Shown: positions 36,771 to 46,997, numbered from the stretch's first letter. The stretch is 64,000 nucleotides of DNA from Dictyoglomus turgidum DSM 6724 (GCF_000021645.1 NC_011661.1:1791561-1855560), one strand, 5' to 3'. The notes: a model not told the origin generated them from the sequence alone. Program-made: numbers and translations.

Positions 36771-38033
36771 ATGAGTCTAAAAGAAAAAGACTATCGTTGG
36801 AATTTTATAGTAAACAGCATAGATAATGCCTTCTTTAATTTAGGAATGACTTTTGGGTCAATTCAGACCCTTCTTCCCCTTTTTGCAAAACATTTAGGGG
36901 CAGGCAATTTAGAAATAGGTCTGATCCCTGCTATTGCAAACTTGGGATGGGCAATACCTGCCATAATAGGGGCAAAATATTCTGAAAAATATAAGATAAA
37001 ATTACACTTAGTGCTCAAAGTCACTATGGGAGAGAGGCTTCCTTACCTCTTCATGGCACTTATAGCTTTTTTTGTCGCTCCTAATAACTCAACTCTTGCC
37101 CTCTATTTATCTCTTCTTATGTTGGGAATTGCTACCTTTTCCATGGGATTCCTTGGACCTCCTTGGATGAGTATGATAGGAAAAGTAATAGAGCCATCAA
37201 AAAGAGGAGTATTTTTTGCCATGGGAAATGGTCTTGGAGCAATAATGGGAGTTGGAGGAGCAGGTATTGCAAGAATAATACTCTCAAAGTATCCATTTCC
37301 CCATAATTTTGGTTATTCTTTCTTATGCGCTAGCATAGCTCTTCTTATATCCTTAGCATTCCTTGCTTTGACACGAGAATATCCTGACGATCAAGAAAAC
37401 CCTGATATCCCCCTCGTAGAGTATATTAAAAGTATTAAAACTGTATTTAAATACAAGAATTTTAAAAACTATGTCATTGCAAGAATTCTAAATGCTTTTT
37501 CTGTTCCCTTCATAAGCTTTGTAGTAGTATTTGCTTCTAAGACTTTTTCCATACCCGACAAAGTAGCAGCAGATTTCACAGCAATTCTTCTTATATCCCA
37601 AGCAATTTCTTCTTTCCTTTTAGGTCCCCTTGGAGATAAATATGGTCACAAGCTTCCACTACTTATAGGAAGAATTCTTATATTCCTTGATATTCTCATC
37701 CTTCTCTTTGCAAAAAACATATCTTATCTTTACATTGCATTCATTTTAGTTGGTTTTATAAATAGCGCTTTCTGGGTTGGAGACTCTGCCATGGTTCTTG
37801 AAATTTCTCCTCCCCAACACAAAGAGCTCTATATTGGAGCTCTAAGTCTTATTCTCTCTCCTTTTTCCTTTGTAGCACCACTAATTGCAGGTAAAATTGC
37901 TGACGTAAAAGGCTTTCGATTTCTATTTATGACATGTCTTCTAATCAGTATAATCAATATTGTATTTTTTATATATGGAGTTAAGGATCCAAGAAAAAAT
38001 GCTGAAAATATTAATAACATTAATAATAATTAG
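36771..38033 (+). CDS. Major facilitator superfamily transporter
   Basis: This 420-residue protein has about 12 membrane segments and MFS loops (SEKYKIKLH after segment two and LGDKYGHKLPLLIGR in the second half). No SD precedes the ATG. Instead TATCAT (36758-36763) lies 7 nt before it, so the message may be leaderless. It is the first of three transporter genes and overlaps the next frame at its 3' end. It resembles the MFS gene at 8091-9452 in several blocks. The substrate is unknown. Confidence 0.85.
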   Translation: MSLKEKDYRWNFIVNSIDNAFFNLGMTFGSIQTLLPLFAKHLGAGNLEIGLIPAIANLGWAIPAIIGAKYSEKYKIKLHLVLKVTMGERLPYLFMALIAFFVAPNNSTLALYLSLLMLGIATFSMGFLGPPWMSMIGKVIEPSKRGVFFAMGNGLGAIMGVGGAGIARIILSKYPFPHNFGYSFLCASIALLISLAFLALTREYPDDQENPDIPLVEYIKSIKTVFKYKNFKNYVIARILNAFSVPFISFVVVFASKTFSIPDKVAADFTAILLISQAISSFLLGPLGDKYGHKLPLLIGRILIFLDILILLFAKNISYLYIAFILVGFINSAFWVGDSAMVLEISPPQHKELYIGALSLILSPFSFVAPLIAGKIADVKGFRFLFMTCLLISIINIVFFIYGVKDPRKNAENINNINNN

Positions 38034-38907
38034 CTTATTAGGCTATTTAGGCAAAAACTATCTCTTCAAAGAAGAGGACAAAGAGGTTATTTCAAAATTT
38101 GTGTACAACTTTTCTCTTCCTGCCCTGGTCTTTTATTCCATTTATACAAATCCTCCCCAAATAAGTTCTTTTAAAGTGGCCATCACTGAATGGATAATAA
38201 GCTTCATAGTAGGCACTCTTTCAATATTTCTTGGTTTCATACTTAAACTGAGTAGGGAGACCATAGGAAGTTTATTCCTTGTAAGTATTGGGGGAAATGT
38301 CACCTTTATGGGATATCCTATAATGGAAAAACTTTTTGGAAACCAAGGTCTAACCCTTGCTATTCTTTATGATCAATTGGGCATGATTGTCTTTGTGTAT
38401 ACCATTGGAATTTTAGTAATTAGTCTGCTTGTTAAACCAGAAAAAACCACTAATAGAAGATTTTTGGGGATTGAGAGAATACTAATAAATCCTCCCCTTT
38501 GGGCTTTGATCGCAGGATTTCTCTTTCAAAAAATTAATATTCCAGATTTTATCCTTGAAAGTTTCTCTATTCTCGGAAGAGCTACAACTCCTCTTATGAT
38601 GTTTCTTCTTGGCCTTTCTCTCTCTAAACCTTACAAAGACAATAAATCCATTATGGGAGTTTCTGTAGGTGTGCTTTTAAAATTAATTCTTTTTCCTCTT
38701 TTTGCTTTAATTACTGCAAAATTATTAAATCTTAGCGATATTCCTTTAAAAGTTACTGTTCTTGAATCAGCAATGCCCTCTATGCTTACCGCTCTTGTTC
38801 TTTCCCTTCAATTTAATTTAGATTATGTATTTACATCTCAGGTAATCACATACTCTACTCTTCTCTCCTTGATCACATTAAACCTATGGATAGGGGTGAT
38901 AAAATGA
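37999..38907 (+). CDS. AEC (auxin efflux carrier) family transporter
   Basis: The protein (302 residues from ATG at 37999) has about ten membrane segments, with the family blocks FVYNFSLPALVFYSIY near residue 28 and SIGGNVTFMGYPIMEKLFG near 93. AEC family proteins carry malonate, malate and other anions or unknown solutes. The frame extends 13 codons further upstream inside the MFS gene, but the internal ATG gives the expected N-terminal hydrophobic start. Translation is probably coupled to the MFS gene (35-bp overlap). It overlaps the next gene by ATGA. Confidence 0.85.
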   Translation: MLKILITLIIISLLGYLGKNYLFKEEDKEVISKFVYNFSLPALVFYSIYTNPPQISSFKVAITEWIISFIVGTLSIFLGFILKLSRETIGSLFLVSIGGNVTFMGYPIMEKLFGNQGLTLAILYDQLGMIVFVYTIGILVISLLVKPEKTTNRRFLGIERILINPPLWALIAGFLFQKINIPDFILESFSILGRATTPLMMFLLGLSLSKPYKDNKSIMGVSVGVLLKLILFPLFALITAKLLNLSDIPLKVTVLESAMPSMLTALVLSLQFNLDYVFTSQVITYSTLLSLITLNLWIGVIK

Positions 38908-40193
38908 TAGCTTTACTTAAGGTCAGTATAATTCTTGGAATCATTGTAGTTTTGTTAACTAAAAACTTTCCTCTTGCTTGGGCTCTCCTTGGTGGAAGCC
39001 TCATCATGGGAATTAGTTTTGGCATTCCCTTTAATATGATCCTTAAAGGTTTTTGGGAAGGACTCTCAAGCTTAGATACTATCAAACTTGTGCTTATCCT
39101 GTATCTTATTGCCTTATTTGAAAACATTTTAAGAGAAAAAGATTTACTTAAAAACATGGTTTTATCTTTTAAAAAGCTTATTAATGATATTAGACTTAGA
39201 TTAATCTCTATGCCTATAATTATGGGACTCCTTCCATCAGTAGGTGGAGCCCTTTTTTCCGCACCTCTTCTTGAAGAACTTTCTAAGGAAAATAATATCG
39301 ATCCAGAAAGAAAAAGTTATATAAACTACTGGTTTAGACATGTGTGGGAACCCTTTCTCCCCATATATCCCGGAATAATATTAGCCTCCGTACTAACAGA
39401 AAGACCTTTAAACTTCTTTGTAAGAGAAGCCCTACCTTATGGGCTTGCAGTACTTGCTATTGGATTGTTTTTTGCTTTTTATAGAGCTAATTCTAATCAA
39501 GAATATAGGCAAGAAAAAGAAAATTTAGAAAATCCCAATGAGGAAATTACTGAAAATCTTGAAAACTTAGAAGAGACTCCTACAGAAGAGAAAAAAGAAG
39601 AGGAAATCAAAAATCCCCTTCCTACTTTTTTAATTTCTATTCTACCTATATTAGTGTTATTAATTCTCGTAATCTTCCTTCACTCTGATCTTTTATACAC
39701 TCTCATAGGATTAAACATTGTTCTTTTTTTAGTTTTAAAATTTGACATTAATAGAATTAAAAATCTACTCCTTAACTCAATAAATATCCAGAATTTAATC
39801 TTAATTGTTGGAGTAATGATCTTCAAAAGAATGCTTGAAATCACTGGTGCTGTCTCGGATATTGCTTACTCTCTTAACTATTCTTTTATACCCACTTATT
39901 TAATATTTTTTGCCCTACCCCTAATTATAGGAATCTTTACAGGGGTAACTTCAGCAACAGTAGGAATCACATTTCCCATCCTTATAAAGATGCTTCCTTA
40001 TCAGGATCCTTCAAAATATATTATTCTTGCTTTTATCAGCTCTTTCTTAGGAATAATGGTATCTCCTTTGCATTTATGTCTAATACTAACTAAGGAGTAC
40101 TTTAAACCCGATTGGAAAAGCTTTTACAATTACGTATTAAAGAGTGGAGTTTTACTTGGTATTTTTATACTTATTAAATTTTTCTTAACATAA
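38904..40193 (+). CDS. DUF401-family integral membrane protein (putative transporter)
   Basis: The protein (429 residues from ATG at 38904, which overlaps the AEC stop) has about eleven membrane segments split by an acidic cytoplasmic linker (NEEITENLENLEETPTEEKKEEE, near residues 215-240). The block LPSVGGALFSAPLLEEL near 112 and its repeat-like partner IGIFTGVTSATVGITFP near 350 resemble the DUF401 family, which is related to GntP-like ion transporters. An SD (AGGGGTG) fits the ATG at 38904 better than the ATG at 38886. Its substrate is not known. Confidence 0.82.
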   Translation: MIALLKVSIILGIIVVLLTKNFPLAWALLGGSLIMGISFGIPFNMILKGFWEGLSSLDTIKLVLILYLIALFENILREKDLLKNMVLSFKKLINDIRLRLISMPIIMGLLPSVGGALFSAPLLEELSKENNIDPERKSYINYWFRHVWEPFLPIYPGIILASVLTERPLNFFVREALPYGLAVLAIGLFFAFYRANSNQEYRQEKENLENPNEEITENLENLEETPTEEKKEEEIKNPLPTFLISILPILVLLILVIFLHSDLLYTLIGLNIVLFLVLKFDINRIKNLLLNSINIQNLILIVGVMIFKRMLEITGAVSDIAYSLNYSFIPTYLIFFALPLIIGIFTGVTSATVGITFPILIKMLPYQDPSKYIILAFISSFLGIMVSPLHLCLILTKEYFKPDWKSFYNYVLKSGVLLGIFILIKFFLT

Positions 40194-40273
40194 GCTTATA
40201 AGTTTTTAAGAGAATATCTACAAATAATGTGATAAAATTATTCCTGTAAAAACAATGAAAGGGGGTCATTGCA

Positions 40274-41788
40274 ATGAGGCATTTTAAAAAGTTTTCCTTA
40301 TTACTAATTGTGTTCTTCCTATTCTCTTCCCTTATCTTTGCTCAAGAGTTAAAGCCTATTGAGATCAAAATTCTCCACATTAACGATTTCCATGGCAGAC
40401 TACAACCTTACATTGTAAAAAGTATAAGTGAGACTATCCCTGTAGGTGGTGGTGCTTACCTTTCTTATCTCATAAATGAAGAAAGATCCAAAAATCCCGA
40501 TGGAACAATTCTTCTTTCAGCTGGAGATATGTTCCAAGGAACCCCCATATCTAACATATTCAAAGGGGAACCTGTAATAAAAATGATGAATTATCTAAAA
40601 TTTGATGCCATGACTATTGGAAATCATGAATTTGACTGGGGACAAGAACTCCTTCAAACATGGATCAAAAATTCTAACTTTCCATACTTAGCTTCCAATA
40701 TAATTAAGAATGGAGATTATCTTCCCAATGTAAAACCCTATGTAATTCTCGAAAGAAAGGGGCTAAAGATTGCAATTATAGGCTTAACTACTCCTGAAAC
40801 AGCCTACATCGTAAAACCGGACTATGTAAAAGACTTGACCTTTTTAGAGCCAGAAAAAGTATTACCAAACTTAATAAAAGAGGTAAAGGAGAAAGGAGCT
40901 CAATTAATAGTTGTTCTTTCCCATTTAGGATATGATGCTGATAAAAAGTTAGCTGAGAATGTCCAAGGAATAGATGTAATTGTGGGAGGACATAGCCACA
41001 CAGTAGTGACAAAACCCACTATTGTAAGGGGAACTATTATTGTCCAAGCAGGATACAATGGAATATATCTTGGAGTATTAGACCTTAAAATACAACCAGA
41101 GACAGGAATTATCCTTGACTTTACAAGAGAAAATGAGTTAAAGACTGTGTTTGCTGCCCCTGAAAATAAATATGATACAGAAGTAGCAAATTTAATTGAA
41201 ACTTACAATAGTCAATTAAAAGAGGAGTTCTCTAAGGTAGTAGGAGAAACTTTAGTAGATCTTGTAAGGAATTACAATGAAGAGTCCAATGTTGGAAATG
41301 CCATTTGTGATGCTATGCTTGAGGCAAGTAAAGCCCAAATAGCATTCCAAAATAGTGGGGGAATAAGAATAGATATTCCAAAAGGAAAAATAACTATGGA
41401 GCAAGTTTATAGCTTGCTACCCTTTGATAACGTCTTGGTAGAAATGGATCTTACAGGAAAAGATATCTTAGATCTATTAGAACAAAGTGCCACTTTAGAG
41501 AAGGGTATTTTACAAGTTGCAGGAATTAAAGTAAAATATGATATGAAAAGACCAATAGGATCAAGGGTGATCGAGGTCTTTGTTAATGAAGAACCATTAA
41601 ATCCTAACAAGGTTTATAGAGTAGTAACTAATGATTTTCTTGCAGCAGGCGGAGATAAGTTTATAGCATTCACAAGAGGTAAGAATATAACCTATGGAGA
41701 TATGCTAAGAGACGTATTTGTAGAATATCTTAAAAAGCATTCTCCTATAAGTCCTAAAGTTGAAGGAAGGAGTATAGTAATTAAATAG
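40274..41788 (+). CDS. Secreted 5'-nucleotidase/2',3'-cyclic phosphodiesterase family protein
   Basis: The 504-residue protein has a signal peptide (LLLIVFFLFSSLIFA) and the UshA-like two-domain layout. The metallophosphatase part shows ILHINDFHGR near residue 33, TIGNHEFDWG near 115, VVLSHLGYDAD near 213 and VGGHSHT near 238. The C-terminal nucleotide-binding domain (about 325-480) has AFQNSGGIRIDIPKG and DFLAAGGDKF. It hydrolyses nucleotides or UDP-sugars outside the membrane to recover nucleosides and phosphate. It has its own GGGGG SD and is followed directly by a small ORF and pyruvate kinase. Confidence 0.94.
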   Translation: MRHFKKFSLLLIVFFLFSSLIFAQELKPIEIKILHINDFHGRLQPYIVKSISETIPVGGGAYLSYLINEERSKNPDGTILLSAGDMFQGTPISNIFKGEPVIKMMNYLKFDAMTIGNHEFDWGQELLQTWIKNSNFPYLASNIIKNGDYLPNVKPYVILERKGLKIAIIGLTTPETAYIVKPDYVKDLTFLEPEKVLPNLIKEVKEKGAQLIVVLSHLGYDADKKLAENVQGIDVIVGGHSHTVVTKPTIVRGTIIVQAGYNGIYLGVLDLKIQPETGIILDFTRENELKTVFAAPENKYDTEVANLIETYNSQLKEEFSKVVGETLVDLVRNYNEESNVGNAICDAMLEASKAQIAFQNSGGIRIDIPKGKITMEQVYSLLPFDNVLVEMDLTGKDILDLLEQSATLEKGILQVAGIKVKYDMKRPIGSRVIEVFVNEEPLNPNKVYRVVTNDFLAAGGDKFIAFTRGKNITYGDMLRDVFVEYLKKHSPISPKVEGRSIVIK

Positions 41789-42001
41789 TTGAAGGAAAAA
41801 ATTAAAGTTTTTGTCAACGGCGAAGAGATAGAAATATATCAGGGCATGCAAGTAAAGCATGCCCTGATTTCTTATGATTATGACCTTTATAAAAAGTGTG
41901 TTGAGGGTGAATACATAGTTGTAAACCAGGATGGATTTGAGTTAGGACTTGAAGGTACATTAAATGATAATGCTAAAATATATACAAAAAGGAGGGAGTA
42001 A
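41789..42001 (+). CDS. Small protein of unknown function (70 aa), possibly ubiquitin-like fold
   Basis: The frame starts with TTG directly after the 5'-nucleotidase stop and ends at the SD of pyruvate kinase. The sequence (KVFVNGEEIEIYQGMQVKHAL, then GEYIVVNQDGFELG and NDNAKIYTKR) has the strand pattern of small beta-grasp proteins such as MoaD/ThiS, but it has no C-terminal Gly-Gly. I do not recognise it. A perfect 12-bp hairpin lies inside the coding sequence. No good SD precedes the TTG, so translation would depend on read-through coupling from the upstream gene. Confidence 0.55.
   Translation: MKEKIKVFVNGEEIEIYQGMQVKHALISYDYDLYKKCVEGEYIVVNQDGFELGLEGTLNDNAKIYTKRRE
41838..41868 (+). repeat. 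Perfect 12-bp inverted repeat inside the 70-aa ORF
   Basis: ATCAGGGCATGC (41838-41849) and its exact reverse complement (41857-41868) flank a 7-nt loop. The following TTTCTTATG is only weakly T-rich. It could be a terminator or processing site after the 5'-nucleotidase gene or a regulator of pyk. Confidence 0.8.
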
Positions 42002-42003
42002 TT

Positions 42004-43749
42004 TTGTTGAGAAAAACCAAAATAGTATGCACTATAGGTCCTGCCAGTGAAAGAGAAGAGATTTTAAGAGAGTTAATAAAAGCAGGAATGAACGTAGCAA
42101 GATTAAACTTCTCACATGGAGATTACAATGTCCATGGTGAAAGAATAAGACTAATAAGAAAGCTCTCTGAAGAATTAGAAACTCCTATACCCATTTTACA
42201 AGATCTCCAAGGACCAAAGATAAGAGTTGGAGAAATAGAAAACGACAAGGTATTTCTGAAAGATAATGAAGAGATTGCTCTTACCCCTAAAGAATTAGTA
42301 GGAAATGAAAAATTAGTTTCTGTAAGCTATCCTCACCTTCTCGAAGATATAAACATAGGAGATAGAATTCTTATTGATGATGGACTCATAGAGCTTAAAG
42401 TCATAGATAAAAAAGAAGACAAGTTAATATGCCACATTATCCATGGAGGCTATATTTCTAGTAGAAAAGGAGTAAACTTTCCTGATTCTACCCTTAGAGT
42501 TTCTCCTCTTACTGAAAAGGATAAAAAAGATGTACTTTTTGGAATTGAGAAAAAAGTAGACTTTATAGCTCTTTCCTTTGTACAAAGAGCTTCTGACATT
42601 TTAGAATTAAAAGAATTCCTTGAACTTCACGATGCTAGAATCCCTGTGATAGCTAAAATAGAAAAAAGAGAAGCGGTAAATAATTTCAGAGAAATCCTTG
42701 AAGTAGCAGATGGGATAATGGTAGCAAGAGGAGATCTTGCCATAGAAATGTCTAACGAAGAAGTACCACTAATACAAAAAAAGATAATAAGAGAAACAAG
42801 GCTTGCTGGAAAACCTGTAATAACAGCAACCCAAATGTTAATATCTATGGTGAATAATCCTACTCCAACAAGGGCAGAGGTAAGTGATGTGGCAAATGCA
42901 ATCCTTGATGGTACCGATGCGGTGATGCTCTCTAATGAAACTGCCACAGGAAAATATCCTGTGGAAAGTGTACAAATAATGGATAAGATTGCAAGAAGAG
43001 TAGAAAAAGAATTCCCCTATGATACCTTTCTTCAAGAATCTAATTGTCATAAAAATATCACTGAAGCAATAACCTTTTCTACCTGTCAAATTGCAAAAGA
43101 AATTGAAGCCTCTGCAATAGTTACAGCAACTCACAGTGGCTTTACAGCAAGACATATATCAAAGTATAGGCCCAAAGCTCCAATCTTTGCCATCACTCAT
43201 TTTCCTGAGGTCCAAAGAAGACTTAACCTATCTTGGGGAGTCACCCCCCTTCTTACAGAAGTATTCTACAATACTGATGAAATGTTTGAAAAATCCACAA
43301 AAATCTTACTGCAAAAAAATTATGTAAAAAGAGGAGATACCATAGTAATAACTGCAGGAATTCCCATGGGAATTTCAGGTATGACTAATCTTATAAAGGT
43401 ACATGTGATAAGTGACGTAATAGGACAAGGTCATGGTCTTGGAGGAGAGGCTAAAACTGCCAAAGTAATTATCGCTAAAAATGCAAAAGAGGCAATAAGC
43501 AAAGTAACAGAGGATGTAATCCTCTTGATTCCAACTTTTGAGAAAGAATTAGAAATTATATTAGACAAACTCCAAGGAATAATAATTGAGGACGAAAAGA
43601 TACCACCATTCCTAATTCCGTGGAGAAGTAAAGGTATAAGCATAATAGTGGGTGCTAAAAATTTATCAGAAAAATTAAAAGATAATGAGATCATTACTAT
43701 AGATCCAGAAAGAGGAGTAATATATCGTGGCGTGGCAAGAATATATTAA
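42004..43749 (+). CDS. pyk: Pyruvate kinase with extra C-terminal domain
   Basis: The 581-residue protein has the pyruvate kinase order of motifs: KIVCTIGPAS at the start, NFSHGDYNVH near residue 38, IAKIEKREAVNNF near 215, MVARGDLAIEM near 240 and the substrate loop TATQMLISM near 275. After the C-terminal allosteric domain (to about 470) there is an extra segment of about 110 residues with the PEP-utiliser-like mobile-domain fold (GIIIEDEKIPPF), as in Bacillus-type pyruvate kinases. It makes pyruvate and ATP from PEP. The start is one of two consecutive TTG codons behind AGGAGGG. Confidence 0.96.
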   Translation: MLRKTKIVCTIGPASEREEILRELIKAGMNVARLNFSHGDYNVHGERIRLIRKLSEELETPIPILQDLQGPKIRVGEIENDKVFLKDNEEIALTPKELVGNEKLVSVSYPHLLEDINIGDRILIDDGLIELKVIDKKEDKLICHIIHGGYISSRKGVNFPDSTLRVSPLTEKDKKDVLFGIEKKVDFIALSFVQRASDILELKEFLELHDARIPVIAKIEKREAVNNFREILEVADGIMVARGDLAIEMSNEEVPLIQKKIIRETRLAGKPVITATQMLISMVNNPTPTRAEVSDVANAILDGTDAVMLSNETATGKYPVESVQIMDKIARRVEKEFPYDTFLQESNCHKNITEAITFSTCQIAKEIEASAIVTATHSGFTARHISKYRPKAPIFAITHFPEVQRRLNLSWGVTPLLTEVFYNTDEMFEKSTKILLQKNYVKRGDTIVITAGIPMGISGMTNLIKVHVISDVIGQGHGLGGEAKTAKVIIAKNAKEAISKVTEDVILLIPTFEKELEIILDKLQGIIIEDEKIPPFLIPWRSKGISIIVGAKNLSEKLKDNEIITIDPERGVIYRGVARIY

Positions 43750-44080
43750 AAAGAAACAAAAGTGCAAAATAGACCCTTACAAAATTATGTTCTTTTTCTT
43801 TTTACTATATCTTAGTCCATCTATCTATAACGGAGTCAAAGATTATATAGAATACACCAAAAAATTAAAGGAACTTTTAGAAAGAAAAACCAAATTGGAA
43901 AAAGAAGTAAAAGAATTAAGGGAAATTGCATACCATATGAATGATCCTTACATAATTGAAAAGATAGCCAGGGAAAAGCTATTTATGGGAAGACCAGGAG
44001 AAGAACCCATATTGATAATTGAAAAGAATACTGAAGATAAAAAATTAAAAATTGATTTCTTAAATCTTTTTAAGAAATAA
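43727..44080 (+). CDS. FtsB/DivIC-like septum formation initiator
   Basis: The 117-residue protein has a short cytoplasmic N-terminus, one membrane segment (IMFFFFLLYLSPSIY) and then a coiled coil (LKELLERKTKLEKEVKELREIAY). The block NDPYIIEKIAREKLFMGRPGE is the hallmark of the FtsB/DivIC family, in which this is the region after the coiled coil. Such proteins bridge FtsL and FtsQ/DivIB at the division site. It starts with GTG inside the end of pyk (23-bp overlap) behind AGAGGAG. Confidence 0.9.
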   Translation: MAWQEYIKKKQKCKIDPYKIMFFFFLLYLSPSIYNGVKDYIEYTKKLKELLERKTKLEKEVKELREIAYHMNDPYIIEKIAREKLFMGRPGEEPILIIEKNTEDKKLKIDFLNLFKK

Positions 44081-44136
44081 ATTTTAAAATATAATATCTT
44101 TGTCAAAATAAAATTTAAAATAACAGAGGTGAAAAG

Positions 44137-44244
44137 ATGGGCAAGCAGTGGAGAGTTATTCTTAAAAGGAGAAGAAGAAAAGCAAGAGAAAAAAGAAGAA
44201 AAGAAAGACTCAAAATGCTCCTGAAGGAGCTAAAAAAGGCTTAA
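44137..44244 (+). CDS. 35-residue very basic micro-ORF
   Basis: An ATG at 44137 follows AGAGGTGAAA and opens a frame of 35 codons ending in TAA at 44242. The peptide starts MGKQWRVILKRRRRKAR and has 9 Arg and 9 Lys among 35 residues, with a helical, leucine-containing C-terminus (LKMLLKELKKA). The composition resembles very small ribosomal proteins such as bTHX or the bS22/AURKAIP1-COX24 type, but I see no decisive motif. It lies 56 bp after the FtsB-like gene; a TATAAT sequence occurs at 44090-44095. The good SD and ATG support real translation; function is unknown. Confidence 0.6.
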   Translation: MGKQWRVILKRRRRKAREKRRKERLKMLLKELKKA

Positions 44245-44272
44245 TTTTAAATTATTTTATGTTTTTATTCTT

Positions 44273-44361
44273 TAAGAAGGACCCCATAGATTATGAATAA
44301 TACTGAGAAATTAGAAATATTATCAGAAGCTGCCAAATTTGATCTATGTGGGTCCTTCTTA
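44273..44361 (+). promoter_or_regulatory. Long hairpin that can bury the ribosome site and start of the radical SAM gene
   Basis: Bases 44273-44293 pair with 44340-44361 in a 21-bp stem containing one bulged T (44349) and one G-T pair, around a 46-nt loop. The 5' arm holds the likely SD (AAGAAGGA) and reaches the A of the ATG at 44293. The 3' arm lies in codons 16-23. Formation of the stem would block initiation. Confidence 0.75.
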
Positions 44362-45426
44362 TGCTCAAAAGAGTCAATCCAAAGAAAACCCACATTGAAG
44401 GGTTGGATATATCCTACCACTCTCCCCGATGGAAGAACAGTAAGACTTCTAAAAATCCTTTTATCCAATGATTGTATTCATAACTGCTACTACTGTGCCA
44501 ATAGAAGAGATAGAAATTTCCAAAGAGTAAGCTTTACAGCTGATGAATTAGTAAGGCTTTTTTTAGAACTTAGGAGAAAAAATCTTGTTGACGGACTTTT
44601 CTTAAGCTCTGCAGTAACCAAATCTCCTAAGTATACCATGGAACAAATGTTAAAAACAGTAGAAATTCTAAGAGAAAAACACAATTTTAAAGGATATATT
44701 CATTTGAAAATCTTACCCGAATCTTCCTTGGACTACATAGAAGCAGCTATAAGGTATGCTGATAGAGTCTCTGTAAACTTAGAAGCTCCAAAGGAGGACT
44801 ACCTTAAAGAAATCGCCCCCGAGAAAAATTTAAATCTTCTTATGAGTAAGCTTGAAATGATCAAAAAATTATCTGAAAGAAATCTAAAACCCAAATCTGG
44901 AATAACTACTCAATTTGTAGTAGGAGCCACAAGGGAAAAAGATATAGAAATTCTTTCCCTTACTTTCAAACTTTATCAAGAATATAACCTCTCGCGAGCT
45001 TATTTTAGTGCTTTTCAACCTATACCTCAAACCCCCTTAGAAGAACTACATCCTACCCCTACATGGAGAGAAGTAAGATTATATGAAGCGGATTTTCTAA
45101 TTAGAAAATACAATTTTTCAATTGACGAACTTATCTTTGATGAAAATGGGAATCTTCCCCTAAGAGAAGACCCAAAAATCATTTGGGCAAAGGCAAATCC
45201 TCAATTTTTCCCAATAGAGATAAATACAGCAACCTACGAACAACTTTTAAGAATACCTGGAATCGGACCTATAAGCGCAAAGAAGATTATAAAGGTAAGA
45301 AAAGAACAAAAGATAAAAGACATAAAAGACTTGAAAAAGTTAGGAATTCAAGTAGAAAGATGTAAGAATTACATCTTAATAAATGGAAGAAGACCTTTCT
45401 CAGAGAAGCAACTCTCACTCCTCTAA
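44293..45426 (+). CDS. Radical SAM/helix-hairpin-helix protein, putative DNA modification or repair enzyme
   Basis: The 377-residue protein has the radical SAM cluster motif CIHNCYYC near residues 60-67 after GRTVRLLKILLSND. Further blocks are FLSSAVTKSPKYTMEQML near 100 and GYIHLKILPESS near 137. Residues about 310-345 form a helix-hairpin-helix DNA-binding unit (LLRIPGIGPISAKKI). This combination defines a family annotated as putative DNA modification/repair radical SAM proteins, whose chemistry is unknown to me. Its usual small DUF4130 partner is not next to it here. The gene is headed by an unusually long stem-loop that includes the ribosome site. Confidence 0.87.
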   Translation: MNNTEKLEILSEAAKFDLCGSFLCSKESIQRKPTLKGWIYPTTLPDGRTVRLLKILLSNDCIHNCYYCANRRDRNFQRVSFTADELVRLFLELRRKNLVDGLFLSSAVTKSPKYTMEQMLKTVEILREKHNFKGYIHLKILPESSLDYIEAAIRYADRVSVNLEAPKEDYLKEIAPEKNLNLLMSKLEMIKKLSERNLKPKSGITTQFVVGATREKDIEILSLTFKLYQEYNLSRAYFSAFQPIPQTPLEELHPTPTWREVRLYEADFLIRKYNFSIDELIFDENGNLPLREDPKIIWAKANPQFFPIEINTATYEQLLRIPGIGPISAKKIIKVRKEQKIKDIKDLKKLGIQVERCKNYILINGRRPFSEKQLSLL

Positions 45427-45444
45427 GAAAGGGCTTTCATCAAG

Positions 45445-46806
<1,362 letters not shown>

Positions 46807-46870
46807 TCAAATTTTTTGACTTTTGTTATCTTACTAAACTAAATTGCTTTTGGAAAGAGGGATTATACCC

Positions 46871-46899
46871 TTGATTTTTCAAAAAGTTTTTTATATAAT
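46871..46899 (+). promoter_or_regulatory. tRNA-Asn promoter
   Basis: TTGATT (46871-46876) and TATAAT (46894-46899) are separated by 17 bp and end 23 bp before the tRNA. Confidence 0.85.
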
Positions 46900-46922
46900 T
46901 TTGTACAACAATAATTAATCGC

Positions 46923-46997
46923 TCCTCGGTAGCTCAACGGTAGAGCGGCCGGCTGTTAACCGGCGGGTTGCAGGTTCGAATCCTGCCCGAGGAGCCA
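46923..46997 (+). tRNA. tRNA-Asn (anticodon GTT)
   Basis: The 75-nt sequence folds as a full cloverleaf. The acceptor stem is TCCTCGG with CCGAGGA, followed by discriminator G and an encoded CCA. The D arm is GCTC/GAGC. The anticodon stem is GCCGG/CCGGC with loop CTGTTAA (anticodon at 46955-46957). The T arm contains GGTTCGAATCC. A 17-bp-spaced promoter lies just upstream. The 230 bases after it hold no gene that I can support; they include the GH130 promoter region. Confidence 0.98.
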
